DNA of 64,000 bases, from positions 9,471,836 to 9,535,835 of the forward strand of contig CM041198.1 of the NCBI GenBank assembly GCA_023078555.1. The letters run 5' to 3'. Within the stretch, counting starts at the first letter, position 1. Each line of letters begins with the position of its first letter. Below are positions 10,601 through 23,380 of the stretch, piece after piece. The notes under the pieces are model-generated. The model was not told the origin of the DNA. It worked only from the letters and a program-made list of their open reading frames with translations, and did not search any database. The DNA comes from Ulva prolifera (taxonomy: Eukaryota > Chlorophyta > Ulvophyceae > Ulvales > Ulvaceae). The position numbers were made by a program, and so were the translations under genes.

Positions 10601-13600
10601 AGTCATGACCCCCTCGTTGAAGCCCTTGAGGTACACCATGCCCTTTGCCTCCTCCAGCTTGACTGTATCGTTCTGGCTCTGGATCTTGAGGTCCTCGCAC
10701 ACCTGCACGGCGGCGCTGTCGTATCAAAGCCGAGGGACAATTCGAAGTGCTTGGTAATGCAACATGTTTTATGCGTTGCAAAATTCAACCTTGCTGAGAA
10801 TCTTTACAGTGTAAAGAGATCAACAGTTCACACAACAAGGCGTGCCGCTATCAGGAAAGACACGGAAGGGCCGCCAGGCCTCAGATGCAGCTCCAACATA
10901 ACGACTCAACACATCGGGGGAAAGAGACTTTGGAGGAGCTGTCAGCAGTACCTTCACAGCCGCCTTGTCACCGAAGTCAGGGATGTCAATGATGGGGATG
11001 ACCTCATATGGCATCACCCAGTCATCCTCGACACCAAACTTCTCACGGAGTTTGGCCTTCTTCTTCAGATCCTACACTGCGGAGCCCTGGTGCAGCATGT
11101 GAACCGAGTCATAAGTCAACCTTTGCAGGTACTGCCTGTAGCTGCAATGCAATGAGCTGTGTGGAGATCCACCTTGTGTACACATCAGTAATGCAGCCTT
11201 AGGCACACTTCACTCAAATTTATACAGCAGGACTGTAGTGATGCCGTCACAACCTCCAGCATGCTGAACATGAGTGAGGATGTAGCGACGCGATCGTCAG
11301 AGGACAGCACGAGGCTGCAGGCATGTCAGTGAGGCAAGGGCGCCCACCTGCAGGGCCATGTAGTCTGTGGGTGAATCAGAAGGCACAGATGTGACGACGC
11401 CCGTGCCCTTTGTCATGAGGATGGTGAGCAGCGGGAGCACGTAGATGCGCTCGTGCGGGCAGTTGGGCGCCCTGAGGGGCGTGCCGATCAGGTCCTGGCC
11501 CTTGCAGCGCGCCAGCACTGTGTACTCGCCTTCCACTGGCAGCTGCTCCTGGAACGCCAGGTTCCTCGCCGCGCGCTCACACCTGCAGCATGCATCTCAT
11601 GGTCAGAATGCAACGGCAAGGGAACGGCTGGCTGAAGCAGCTGGTAGGACGTTAGGCAGAATGGCAAGCGGGGATCCACATTGCGTGACCCTGCTGGTGA
11701 TGGGCCCGTCCCGTTCCGCAAACGATTGCAACAAGCGAATTGATGCGGATGAATGCATGTATGAAGACAGAGCACCAGCTAGACTTTCGGCGCAGTCGGT
11801 GTCGCTGCGCAGCTCATACCTCTGGGGCACCGGGTGAAGCAGTGCTGAGGCATGCATGGGCTAGCATGAAGGAGCGACGCGCACAGGACATAGACTGCCT
11901 TGCCAGGGCCCTGGACTGCAACGTAGTCCCCTTCTGGCAGCACCCAGCAGTTGGTCTGGCCGCACATCGTCTCCGGCCGCAGTGTGGCAGCCATCAGGGA
12001 GACCTCACAACCGGGAGACACCTTCTCAAGGTCAGCGAGGTGGCCTCTCAGCTCCAGGGCCTTCATCTTCACGAGGGTGTACTCCTGCGACCCGACACCT
12101 GCATGGCAGAAGCAGTCACTTGACGCGATCATCCTGGCGCCGGGGCGCCTTGCCGAGCATGTGTGTGGGTGCAGAGGGCGCACGCAGCATGTGTGGGCAT
12201 GTGCGCATATCCATATCCATGGTGAAACAATCCATCCCCACAGCGCAGACTTGCGAGCGCGGTGCAGAACTGCAGGCAGACAGGGTCGGCTCCTTGTGAC
12301 ACTCATTCCAGGAGATCGAGTGTGTTGGGGGCACGGCCTTCGTTTGGATAACATGCTGCAGGCTCCGCTCCATTGCAGGGACACGATCTGATACAAGACG
12401 GGGGCGCAGGAATGCACATCGTGGCCGCTACTGAGGGGAGCACCTTCGCCTGATGCGCGATCATGGTCGGCGCATGGCTGGCCGTCCTTAGGCGAGTACA
12501 CCGCAAACCGCTTGGCCTTGACCACCTTCCCGAGGGCCTTCAGCGTGGTCATCTGCCATCGCACGAATGAGTCATAGTAGGGGTTGGCGTCTGTTGTGAT
12601 AAAGGATCGTCGCCAGTCGATGCCGCATCCAAGGAAAGAGAGGTCTGCCTGGGCTACAGGTGGGAAATAACGCAGCCAGTGCATTGGGTCCCTGCAGGAA
12701 TGCAGAGTTGTTTGTGGCAGCGTGGTGTAGCTTGGATTCGCGATATTTGCAGGAACAAACCATCATTAAAGGCCTGCTTACAGGCCTCAGGCAACATGTC
12801 GCCATGATCAGACACACAGTGCCTTGCAGGCTGGAACATGCAAACGTGGATATGCAGGGAGGTATCTCTACGACTGACTCTGCTTTGAAGAGGGGGAGAG
12901 GGGGGGGCCGCTGCGAGTGCAAGCTGTGGAGATGCCCGCAAGGGGGGCTTCTTACCATGCATGGACATTTGGCAACGTTGTGGCAAGCTGACTAACGAAC
13001 TGTTCACTAGCATGCCCGGGAATTTGACAGCAGCTCGATGTATGGATCAGATACAACCTCGGGACAGCTCATGATGGGCGGCATTGATCACTGAGACCGC
13101 AACTTGATGTATGCGGACGGAAGGCGAGATGCTTCCCACACGGGACGCGCGATCGGACACTGAGGGATTCACCATGCAGTGTATTTGCCATAGGAAGGTG
13201 CGGGAAGACAGGAACAGGGCAAGGAAGGTAGCACAGGACGTACTGGAAGTTGTGGATTTCGTCTTCAGGAATTCCGCTGTTCTTCAGGATGTCCCACTGC
13301 GTAGCACCCTTGCCTTTCTTCGCTGCGGCCTTGCCTTTCTTGGTGACCTTCACATCTGATGCTGCTGCTTCGGCCTGATCTTGCTCTGCAGGCTCCTCAT
13401 CAGGGAACACCGGAGGCAGGCCGTACTCCTCGATTTCACCCTTCAGGCGATCAGCACAGGCCTTGATCGGCATACCTGCAGGTGCATCATGTGATTACGA
13501 CAAACTCAAATGTTGCAGTGTAGCATGCAGGGATTGCGGTATACGAGGGTGCCATGCACAGGAAATCAGTCAGGGAGAATAACGTCACCTGTGCAGTGGA

Positions 13601-13865
13601 AGCCTTGAGGGAACAGGACTCGTTTACCAATGAGACGCTGATATGCAGCTGCAAACTCCAGTTTTGAGACGGAGAAGGCGTGGCCCAGATGCAGGACTCC
13701 ATTCATGTATGGGTATGGGAAATTGCCAAAAAACTTCCCTTCCGGCAGGGGGTCTCCACCCTCAGGGGCATTGACCTCAAAAATCTTCTCTTTATTCCAC
13801 TTCTCCTGAGCCTTGGCTTGGATCGCAAGAAGGTCATCACGATGGCGGAAGCCTTTCGCAGCCTC
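7651..13865 (-). CDS. LARS1: Leucyl-tRNA synthetase, cytosolic (eukaryotic/archaeal type)
   Basis: Charges tRNA-Leu with leucine in the cytosol (class Ia synthetase). At least twelve exons are visible on the minus strand. The first recognisable exon, from about 13865, carries the ATP-binding HIGH-type motif in [13 protein letters not shown] (about 13675-13720). A Lys/Ala-rich insert follows at 13240-13470, then LRYFPP and the fixed [10 protein letters not shown] at about 12600-12690. The CP1 editing-domain signature [16 protein letters not shown] is at about 11945-11995. More catalytic-core exons lie at 11330-11590, 10940-11080, 10440-10720 and 9880-10170. The KMSKS loop reads [10 protein letters not shown] at about 9255-9285, with Asn in the final position of the motif. 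Anticodon-binding exons follow at 8420-9015 ([14 protein letters not shown]) and 8060-8270, and the C-terminal exon ends at 7651. The initiating exon, presumably just upstream of 13865, was not resolved. Confidence 0.93.
9809..9851. repeat. Short direct repeat in an intron of the LeuRS gene
   Basis: Two identical 19-base copies of aaagctgcagctgcacccc lie at 9809-9827 and 9833-9851, separated by 5 bases, between synthetase exons. This looks like a local duplication, with no evidence of function. Confidence 0.6.
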
Positions 13866-15748
13866 CTGGAAGCACCGGCTACAGATCACCACAACATAGC
13901 AGAATAAATGTACATCCAGTGCTACAACCTCCACATAATACATGGCCAAGTTTCTCCTTATCATGCTTGTGCCATTCTCCCAGGATATCGCGCACGAGCA
14001 AGGGACTCTGCCTGGAGGTCTTGGGGCGACAATTCGGATCGCGACGATCAGCGTGGCAACGGAATGCTATTTGAAATTCCCACAACGAAATTGAATTGTT
14101 GTCTTGTGAATGAAGTGAAGCATGATCACGATCATACTTCAGAACGAGCTCCCGGAGTACCAGGGTGAGCCGGAATGCGCTGCGGTGATGAGAGCAGTAA
14201 GCAGCAGAGTTCTGGACCACACCATGGCGGGAAATACTGTTGTCCTTCAGCACAACAAGTTGTTGCCTCGGGATGTACCCAGACACCCTTTCCTGGAGTC
14301 CGCAACACAATTCGAATGGCGCTGAAGAAGCCTCGCAAACAATATCACAAGGCTGGCAAGTAAATCACGATAGCTTTGATGCCTTCTGAGTGGGAAAGAC
14401 TTTTGTGCAGGGCCTTGGCGCAAATCGCTATGGGTAGTGTCGAGCGCGATGGCGGGTACTGGCCGACATGCATGCCTAGAAGAGGTGCCGCGTAGGTGTG
14501 AAAGATGCTCAGGTGCCCCAACATGACAGAGGACTGATGGAGATGCTTGGCGTGAGTGATAGAGAGTAGCCGCGCCTCCTCACAGCTGCTCCAGACAAGC
14601 CTGTGTCATGATGCACACGATCTGTCATCATGAGGCCGCAGCCAGGAATGCGCCCAAGCTCATTAGATAATGCGCAGCAGCTGCGGTGCTATGTACCATG
14701 TCCCCCCTGCGCCTGCCAGACTCGGTTCCCTTCCAGACTCAGGACGTGGATGGACATGAAATAAGTACTGAGCTGCATGACTCCCACGTCGGTCACACAC
14801 CGCGTGTCATCCATACCCTGCACTTCCTGGTCACCAGGGGCTCCACAAGGATAGCCACTGACGTTGAATTTCACAGCATGCACACAACATGAGGTGCCCG
14901 CCTGCATCCTCGTCCCCCCCTTCCCCCCTCCTTGTGCTGCTTGCGGCTGCCTTGAATGTGAGGACTCCCTGGCTCACGGTGAGCCAGGCCTGAGGCTTCC
15001 TGCGGTCTTTCGGCCACGCTAGCTGTGTCTAACTGCCACCGTGAATCGGCCATGTTACGGTGGAGCTGGGGGAGGGGGGGGGGACAAGTATCCAGCAGCG
15101 CCGGGGCCATGCATGCTGCACCGTTCTGGTGTTGGACACATCTGTAAGGTCGCTCTAGCACAAACATGCTACCGCCACAGCATACAACAGCCTGACACGT
15201 ACGTGGCGCCCAGCGCTTTGCCACCTCCAACGGCCCACACCAAGCAATTCACAAGTTCTTCTCAGGTTGGGTACCCTCCTGCATGAATACATTCCCTCGC
15301 TTGCAACCTTGGGATGATTTCCTTTGTACGGTCATTTTACCGTGTTCAGTCGTGTGCAAGAGGATGTCTACCATTATGAGATCGACCCAAGGAGGTCGTA
15401 ATGCATGGTGTACAAGGCAATTTGGATGGCCTGCTGGGTGCATCGAAGATGTTCGGACAAAGTGACTGCCATGCCTCGCTGGTTGCGTGGCAAGGCCAGT
15501 CCCCAAGATCGATGAGCTAGCTGTGAGCTGCATTGAGCAGGCTTCCAGTATACAGCACCACTCCCGGCAGACTCACACATACTGACCGTACAGAAGGTGA
15601 TCAAAAGACATCTGTTTACACTGTGCTACTCCATGTCGCTATGTTTGATGTTGTGCATCGATTTTGGTCAACTGCAGTACAAGCTGCGCAGATGTCTGCA
15701 TCCCGTTTTGTGTGTAGAAGTACACAGCCATTAGCGTTCTCACGTGCA
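13866..15748. other. Region upstream of LeuRS with weak coding candidates only
   Basis: The stretch should contain the first exon and promoter of the synthetase gene (minus strand) and the 3' flank of the BRWD-like gene. On the plus strand an ATG at 14317 opens the basic peptide MALKKPRKQYHKAG, followed directly by a consensus-like donor (AA|GTAAAT), so a plus-strand gene may start here. A downstream open stretch at 14698-14892 could belong to it but shows no recognisable domain. A run of g residues lies near 15060-15085. No RNA gene was recognised. Confidence 0.3.
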
Positions 15749-18700
15749 TCATCGACGCGATCGCTTGGATGCCTTACCCCTCCCACGCCCGCTCTCATCA
15801 TCGTCACCCAGACTTTCGTCCGACTCAATGCCATCCGCCTCCCACTCTCCCTCGGACTCAGAGCCCGCTGCCGCTCGCCCGCGCTTCCGTGACCTGGCTC
15901 GCCTCTGCGGCGCCTCCACTGCTCCTCCGTTTGTGTGTGCCCGAGTCCCTCGCCGGCCCCATTCGCCCATGTCATCCACGGCACCGTCGGCCGCCTCGGC
16001 AGCAGAGCGCTCTGGCCGCCGCTGCGGCCGATCTGACAACTGCACATCCGCTTCAATCGGCTGGGCTTGCGCCCGTGTCACCCGCCGGCCATCAGGGCCC
16101 CCAGATGTGCGCTGCTCATGGCTGTCCCCGGAGTCAGCCTGCTGCTCGCGCACGTGCACAGGCACCTGGCTCACATGCGCGCCGTTTTGCCTGCCGGGCA
16201 TACTCCGTGCGTCCCCCACCGTTGACAGCAGCTGCCGCCGCCCGACTGCAGGCGCCAAGGGCGGCGGTGCCCCGGAATCGGCAGATCCGTCCGCGGGGTC
16301 ACGGGCCGGACGGTTCAAGATCGCGGCACGCAGAAACTCACAGATCGCATGCGCATCCTGGTTGATGGGGTTCTTCTCCATGTAGAACCGTGACACGTTG
16401 ACGACCAGCAAATCGGCGTCCTCCAACATCTGCTGCACGCTGCGATACCAGCGGCTCTCAGCACGAGAGAGGATCAGGCCAGTCGGCATAGGCAGTGGCA
16501 CATACGCGGTGTACCACGCCCTCTGTCCGCCATGACCAACACCCGGCCGGAACTTGCACTCCGGCAGCATCCGTAGGGGTTTGTCATATGAGGAATGGCG
16601 TAGCGTCTGCACACGTTCCACAGCGAATTATATCACTGCTACCTGTTGATCGAGAGGTCCCAGCACCACGTGCTGCACAAACAAGGCAGAAGTGTGGTGA
16701 CAGACAAGACGGCCTGTCACCATCTGGTACGGGCAGCCTGGACATGTGACAAGGCATCCGCCAGTGCACATGAGAGGGGCACACCCAGGTCTTGACAGCC
16801 GTGCATGCAGCCTCCAGGCGACTGCAAGCACTGAGAACTTCGGGCTGCGTGCCCTTCAGTGCCTCCACCATATCATCAACACTGCATCCTGGGCTTTGCA
16901 GCTCCCATGGATTCATGTCATCGGAGTCACCACTAGATTCATCGTCACGAATCTCCCATTCGACCTGGATGAATGCGTCAAGATATGGCCTCATGTGCCG
17001 CTCGCCTGAACCTCCCCTAAGCACATGAGCAGTACAGTCGGGACCAATGCCACACAGTACAAGAATCAAGCATACTCAGGTGGCATGTGCACTGCCCCAT
17101 GACAGTGCGACCTGCGTGCTCCGGGTGGTGGTGATCGATTACTGTGGTACACAGGTGTCCGTGCACCATATTACATGCAGAAGCAGCAAGCCGACCTTCG
17201 GCCAAGCCATGTCGAGAACAGCATGCCGCACCTTATACCGCCCAATTTGATCTGTGACTAGCATCTCTGCATCAGAGATGACCTGGCCACCAAGCGTGTC
17301 ACTGACGACCGTCCCCTTGTACCACTGGCAGCGGCTGTCGCTGCCCAGCATGTAAGTCTGCACCTCATCGCCTACCCTGTGCACACGCCGGCACCCATCT
17401 TCATAGCTGCGCAACGGCACAACAAACTCTGCGAATTCAGCAATGGGGGGTGGGATGTCCACAGTCAGCTTCAACTCCTTGCCACTGCTAGACGCCCCAC
17501 CTGTGGCTGCACTGCGCTGCGGCTCCAGCAGCACCAGCTCCACACGTGCAACTGTGAACCGCTGCGCGGGGACATCCCCCGGCCAGATGGCGTAGGTGAT
17601 TGTGTTCACTCGGCACGGTTCGCACTCTCGGAAGACCACCCGCGGCAGCTGCTTTGAGCCGAGGTCCCCGGTGACAGCGCCATGCTCCTTCTCGCACTCT
17701 TCATGGAGCTTCATGAGGTACGCCACTTCGTCACCAACCTACACCTCTCAGTCCAGGTCATGGCACGACGGTGCATTCGAGATGACCACACAGCCCCGAG
17801 GCAGGTCAGCACAGTCCAGAAGGGGCTGGTACAGGTGCACGCTGTAGCACGCTCAATTACAGAGCAGGTGGTACGGAGAACAGCAATTAGGGCGGACCTG
17901 TGGCACGTAGTACGCGCCAGATCCAGAGCACTCCTGCAGCCAGGCATAGCAGGAGTCTGGTCGCCACATTGCACGGGTCTGCTGATTGGCAAGGTGCGGG
18001 GCTGCCTGTGCCGTGTCCCGGACAGCAGCATCGGCTCGCCCACGCCGAGACTGCGGGCGAGGGGATGACGCCGGGGACTCTTGACTGGTGCTGCACAGCA
18101 CAGTCCGTTCTCGCTTCTTCTGGGCACGGCTGCGCCCTGCGCGCCGACCTTTCCTGGGCTCAGCCATCGCCTCCCCATCCGTGTCTGAACTGATCTGCAG
18201 CACATACATGCAATCACGCACTGCTGCATTTGGATGGCCACAGCTCTTCACACGAGTACCCTCTTACCTCTGGCTCATCGCCTGATGATTCATTCACATA
18301 CTCCCCTTCCTCGTCGTCTGACCGTCGGTCGATGTAGTTTTGCTCGCGCCTCACAGCCTGTGAGCGTGATGAACGGGCGGCAGTGCCGTTCCGTCGGAGC
18401 TCACGTGCCCGGGGGTTTTCTGCTGACATGGCAGGCTCATCTTCAGCCTCGCTCTGGACATATTCCTGATCACTGTCGTCATTCGACAGCACAGCGCCAT
18501 CATTGTCAGAGTCTCCTCCTCCAGAAATCTGTACCATGTCCCGTGGGTTCACCGTGGATGGGATGCGGTGGGTGTTGTGTCGCGGCCTGGCAGCCGGGGG
18601 AGCCATAACGACCCGGGGCGCCGAAGCCACAGGAGGCCGGCTTGAGGGAACATCTGCAGCAACCGTTTTGACCTGAGCTATAAACTCAAGCAGGACACAC

Positions 18701-21700
18701 ATGCACCATTGCAAAAGCTCAAAAAATGAATTGGCCAGCAACACCGATCAAACCATCGATAGCTTCAGGTGGTGGCGGTAAGATGACACGGGCATATGGA
18801 GCATGTCAACGTACAAAGGAGCTCGGGATCCACAGGCGGCTGGGACTCCAGTCCATTCCGGAAGCGATCCAGAAGTTCATCTTGTGCCGCGGAGTAGCGC
18901 AACATGGCATTGTGTGCAGCGAGTTCACCGTTGCGGCTGTTGCGGTGGATGACATTCCACTCAACTGCAGCTGCCAATGGCGAAAACGAGCCCAACACAG
19001 ATGGTGGGCAGGTCCCACGCTTCCAGTCCCGTATCTCAATGCCTGCACAATATACCACTAGACAGGTGAACCTGGCCATCGCAGTCATAATCGCGCTCAG
19101 CTTTTTCAATGAACTGGCTCACAGACCAAGGCATATCCATCCATATATCCTGCCTGATTCACAGTCACACTGATTATCTGTAGTCATAACAAACGGCCAA
19201 ATTCGCTGCACCTGACCAGATAGTCACGCACCCTGAGACAGCGCATTGCGTTTTGCCAGATCTTGGTATGGGTTCTCGTATGGAGCGAGGTTGTAGTCGC
19301 ACACAGGTGGTGAAAGCAGATGCGTCGGCCGCTGGGCTGCAACACTGACTGCAAATCCGTCTGGGCCAGCCGTGATGAGCTCATAGTCATTCTTGTAGAA
19401 TTGGTCGTAAGCAGCACGGCCATTCAGATGCGCAGGGCCGAAAGCAAAGGTGTGGAACTGCCCGGCAACATCTGTTGTCATCAGGGCATCGCCAGTGGCG
19501 GTCCATCCGCCGTCCAGGAAGCAGATAGGCTCTGTGTCGCACCATCTGCCATTGCCCGGGAAAGTATTCTGTGCAGAAAAATGCGCAAGCTGGCGACCAT
19601 TTGAGACGTCCCACACAGAAATTGTGCCGTCATGTGCCCACGACGCTACCACGTCAGGAACCCGTGGGTGAGCAGCAAGCTCATACAGGGCTTTTGTGTG
19701 GCCGTGCAAGACATGCAGCTGCGTGCCGCCATGTGTGTCAAACACACGCACAGTAAAATCGGACGTCGCAGCCATGATACGGCGGTCATCGAGCGACCAC
19801 TCAATTTGCTGCACTTCCGGAGGGGCCTGTGTACGCGGCCTCCGTGTGTTTGGCCTTGTTGGTGGGGTGTACACCTGGCACATCATGACGAGTGTCTGCG
19901 CCCACACTTGCGCAGGCGCGTCGAGGTCCAGCGAAGGCGGCTCCCGCGCCAGTTGCGCACTGGCAGCAGGACTCAGCGTGGTGCTGCTAACAGGCGCGTA
20001 CAGGCGCACAGTGCTGTCTGCCGACGCAGTCGCCAGGCGCTCACCGCCCCGGCTGAAGCGCACACTGCGGATTTCAACGCCAGCTCGGTGACCAGCTAGC
20101 TCGCACAGGTCTTCAATGTCTGGCCAGACGGAATGAGGAACAGGCCGAAGGGCTTTCAGGCGACGGCGCACCGTTGGTGGAACTTTCTGCATGCACACAC
20201 CACCCGGCTGGCTCACATGAGAAGACCTCCAGGGTCATGTACTTGCTGCACATAGTCACGCTTCAACCGCAACAGCTGCAGCAAAGAATCGTACCTGCAG
20301 GCTGCGGATGGAAATAGCATTGTGTGGAGTTGGCACTTTCCGAAGGGGCCAGTGCCACAGGAACCCAACATGCAGATTACCAGTGGCAGCGAGGTATGTA
20401 CCACATGGGCTCCAGGCACAACACATCAAGGTGAAGTTTGTGTCATCTGGTCCAGCAGAGATCCGAGCAACTGCATAGGCAGCCATGAACTCACAATATT
20501 GTTCACGCAGCATCAAGTGCATCAGTGGCGGAAATGGGACAACTAGTTGTATAACAACAAATTAGCCAGAAGGTGCAGAATACATAGCGCATATGCCAGC
20601 AGAAGTGCAGTATGCTGATGCGCACCAGGGGATGCAGCATCAAGAACGATTCCAGTAGAAGGTCCTGCTCCATCTGGAGCTTGAGTAGAAGCAGGGTCAA
20701 GAGATGCAGACCCACTGGTACCAGGTCTGCCGGCGCGAGCGGGAATGAATGGAGGACGGCCAAAAGCATTGGCCGGGCGAAGCTCAACTGGGTCTGTATT
20801 AGACATGGTGTCCCAGACACGGCAGACACCATCGGACGAAACAGCTGCAAGGGCGTTTGGCACGACCGGGTTCCAGTCAAGGAAATTGATCACGAACTGG
20901 CTCGCTGTGTTTTGGTCATTGACCCCATTTGTGTCAGTCACCCCCACCGGGCTTGGGGCAGCTTGCGCAGCTACTTCACCACTCGCGTTTCTACGTTCAT
21001 TTAGGCTTGATGACCTGTTTGCCCCCAAGACTGGGCTTGGTCCAGAGGCCCCAGTGGTGCCAACCCCAGCAGCACGGTCTGGCCGCGCCTTCAAAACCGC
21101 TAGTGGGAACCCTAAGTTCTCCTTTTCTAGGGACCAAATGCGAATGCTACCATCATTGCTGCTGCTGGCAATCTTCGTGGCATCTGCATTGATCTTGATG
21201 TCCGTGATCTCAGCCTGCATGCATCCCAAGCATTCTTTGTTGCGATGTCAGAGCAGCCATCATCCAATCACCTTGGATCAAACATAGCACATTGCACGCC
21301 AACACACCACATTATCCACAAATCAAAGGTGAAACATCGTAGCAAATTGATTTCAGCAAAGGAGCATACAGTGTGGCCTCTACATGCTGAAAGTGTGACC
21401 CCGGTGACCATGCTCCAGATCTTGATCATATAATCGTCGCTCCCAGTGATGACGTAGCGCATTAGGGGGTCCAGAGCCAGAGCGTACACAGCTGCAGAAT
21501 GCCCCCTGAAGGTACGTTGATGCCGCAGTTTGCCGAAGACCAAACTGGTGGGAACCACACTGTGCATACTGCCTGCACTGCGCTGCAGACGTGACCCCCA
21601 CAAAGTAGATGCACACAATCAAGTCAAAGGTTCTGATACACTCAAATGACACAGAGAGTGCACAAGGCCCGTTAGCTCAGATGGTGTCAAGCTCGGATCA

Positions 21701-22689
21701 ACGTACGGGCATGTTGTATTCGAATGGCTGGACTGTTCATGCGGGCAGCAGCTGGCCTCAGTGAAGTAGTCTGCCAGGCTTGAGTGACATCGAATCACAC
21801 ACTCCGCTGCATTGAATCAAGCGGGATTAGCGCTGACGTCGGAGGGCGCACCACTGAAAGAGCCATGTTCTCGCAGCCTCAATGCGTGATGCAGCAAAGG
21901 CTTTTTGGCGGAGCCGCTAACAACTGGTGCTGCATGAGATGTTGGCGCGCTGGTAAACATACCCTACAGCACATGTATTGAATTCAATGCATCATAAGTG
22001 TTGATCAAAGATTATGCATGTGGCTGCAGCTTCATTGGCTTGCGGGTGATCACTCAGGCACAAATGCTCTATTGCACACGACCAGGCCAGAGATCATAGG
22101 CCAATTAACACGGTACATGACTCATGAAGCAGATTATGAGTCACCTTGCGCTCGTATCCTTGTGCGCGGAGGCCAGCTTGAACCAACATGGCCAGCTCAC
22201 ATTTCGGGACGTGCCCGTGAATTGCAGCGAGCTCCTCATAGCTGTAACACTCTCCTGCGACCATACAGAATCTCGAGTATGTGACGATAGTGTATTTGCT
22301 GTGTGCGCCTGGCGTGCGAAACGTAACAAGTGCAGATGCAACGCAACAAGGACAGCGACGAACAGAACAGGGACGAGCGTGCCGCTGAACAATGTGGACA
22401 CGGGCTCCATGGAACAGCATGCCATTCGACGCAACAATAGAATTAGCATTGTTTGCACGGTTTATAGCGTACACCGTACGCGATAGCCCTGTTTCAGGTC
22501 CACTCGAGCACTTCGGCAACCCCCGACCACGTCGAGGATGGAAGCCTGCGTGAAGTCAAACAAAATGCACACATGTGATTTAAGCTATATGCAGTGCTTT
22601 CGCACCTTCATCGTTAGCAGGGCCGGGTAGCAGCTTAGACTGAATGAGCTGCCGCTCCAGAGGTTCGAGCATATGGCTGACCGGAGAAT
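15749..22689 (-). CDS. BRWD/PHIP-like WD40-repeat and bromodomain protein
   Basis: Family members are large chromatin-associated proteins with N-terminal WD40 repeats and bromodomains. The first recognised exon (22580-22689) gives EPLERQLIQSKLLPGP, matching the family's N-terminal LisH-like segment. An exon at about 22140-22260 gives CYSYEELAAIHGHVP, matching the conserved SYEEL motif. WD40 repeats follow in exons at 21400-21590 (FRGHSAAVYALALDP), 20990-21220, 20620-20930, 20300-20510 and 19230-20200. An acidic Ser/Asp/Glu-rich linker lies at 18230-18690 and a basic one near 18090-18200. The family-specific YVPQVGDEVAYLMKLHEE is at about 17700-17750, with a second Tudor/Agenet-like part down to 17200. 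One bromodomain is encoded at about 16320-16540, followed by an acidic and basic tail ending KRSRR at 15749. In the bromodomain the usual acetyl-lysine-binding Asn is replaced by Tyr (SRFYMEKNP). The start codon lies upstream of 22689 and was not found. Confidence 0.88.
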
Positions 22690-23380
22690 CTGAAAGAAAA
22701 TGCAGGATGAGAAACCATAATTGTTTCGCATCTAGATCGGCAGGTTGCATGCTAGACATTTGAACTTCTGTACGCAGCGTGTATCCGTGTGGATGGTGTT
22801 TGTTACGCTGTCAGTGCTGCCTGGGCTTGCATACTGCGCTGGCTGCCCGAATTAATCGCCCAACGTCGCTACATTCCCGCTCATGACGCTCACGCCCTAT
22901 CGTTGGCGTCACGCGTACAGGCATCCATGGCAAGCATCCTTATGACATGTAGCAGGAGTGATTGTTCTCAGAGGGTGCCGTAGGCACAAATTGTTTCGAT
23001 CGCAACTGCAGATTTGCATGTCGGCTTTGGCTGGAGAGTTGCGATTTCCTTGTAGCCACAATAAATGCATGTCGAAGAACAAACTCGCACAACCCGCCTC
23101 TTACGAGGGCCGTCGGACCTATACGCAAGAGCATCCGACAAATTCGGGAGGCTCAGGCTGCGTGTGTGTGTGGCGTAGACTTGTCGAAGCTCGAAACAGC
23201 CAGCGGATTCGCTTCTCGCGCTGGCACCGCACCGATCATGCTCTGAAGCGACCAGACACTGATCTCCAACATGAGAATGGGCACCCAGCCATGCTTCTCT
23301 TGCATACAAAGGCTGGTACTGTGCGCGTCAACACTTCAAGAAAGAGCACCATGGCAGAGCGCGCAACTTTGCTTGTCACA
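22690..23380. other. Gap probably holding the 5' end of the BRWD-like gene
   Basis: About 0.7 kb between the first recognised BRWD exon and the 3' end of ABCI12. The missing BRWD start exon, which should encode a short hydrophobic LisH-type helix, should lie here or further right, but no stretch is convincing. No repeats were seen. Confidence 0.3.

Noticed and set aside
21666..21740. tRNA-like sequence with a TAGCTCAGATGG A-box and a partial TTCGAA B-box
   Set aside because: The D-stem and acceptor stem do not pair; the complement of the 5' acceptor bases falls in the middle, so no cloverleaf forms.
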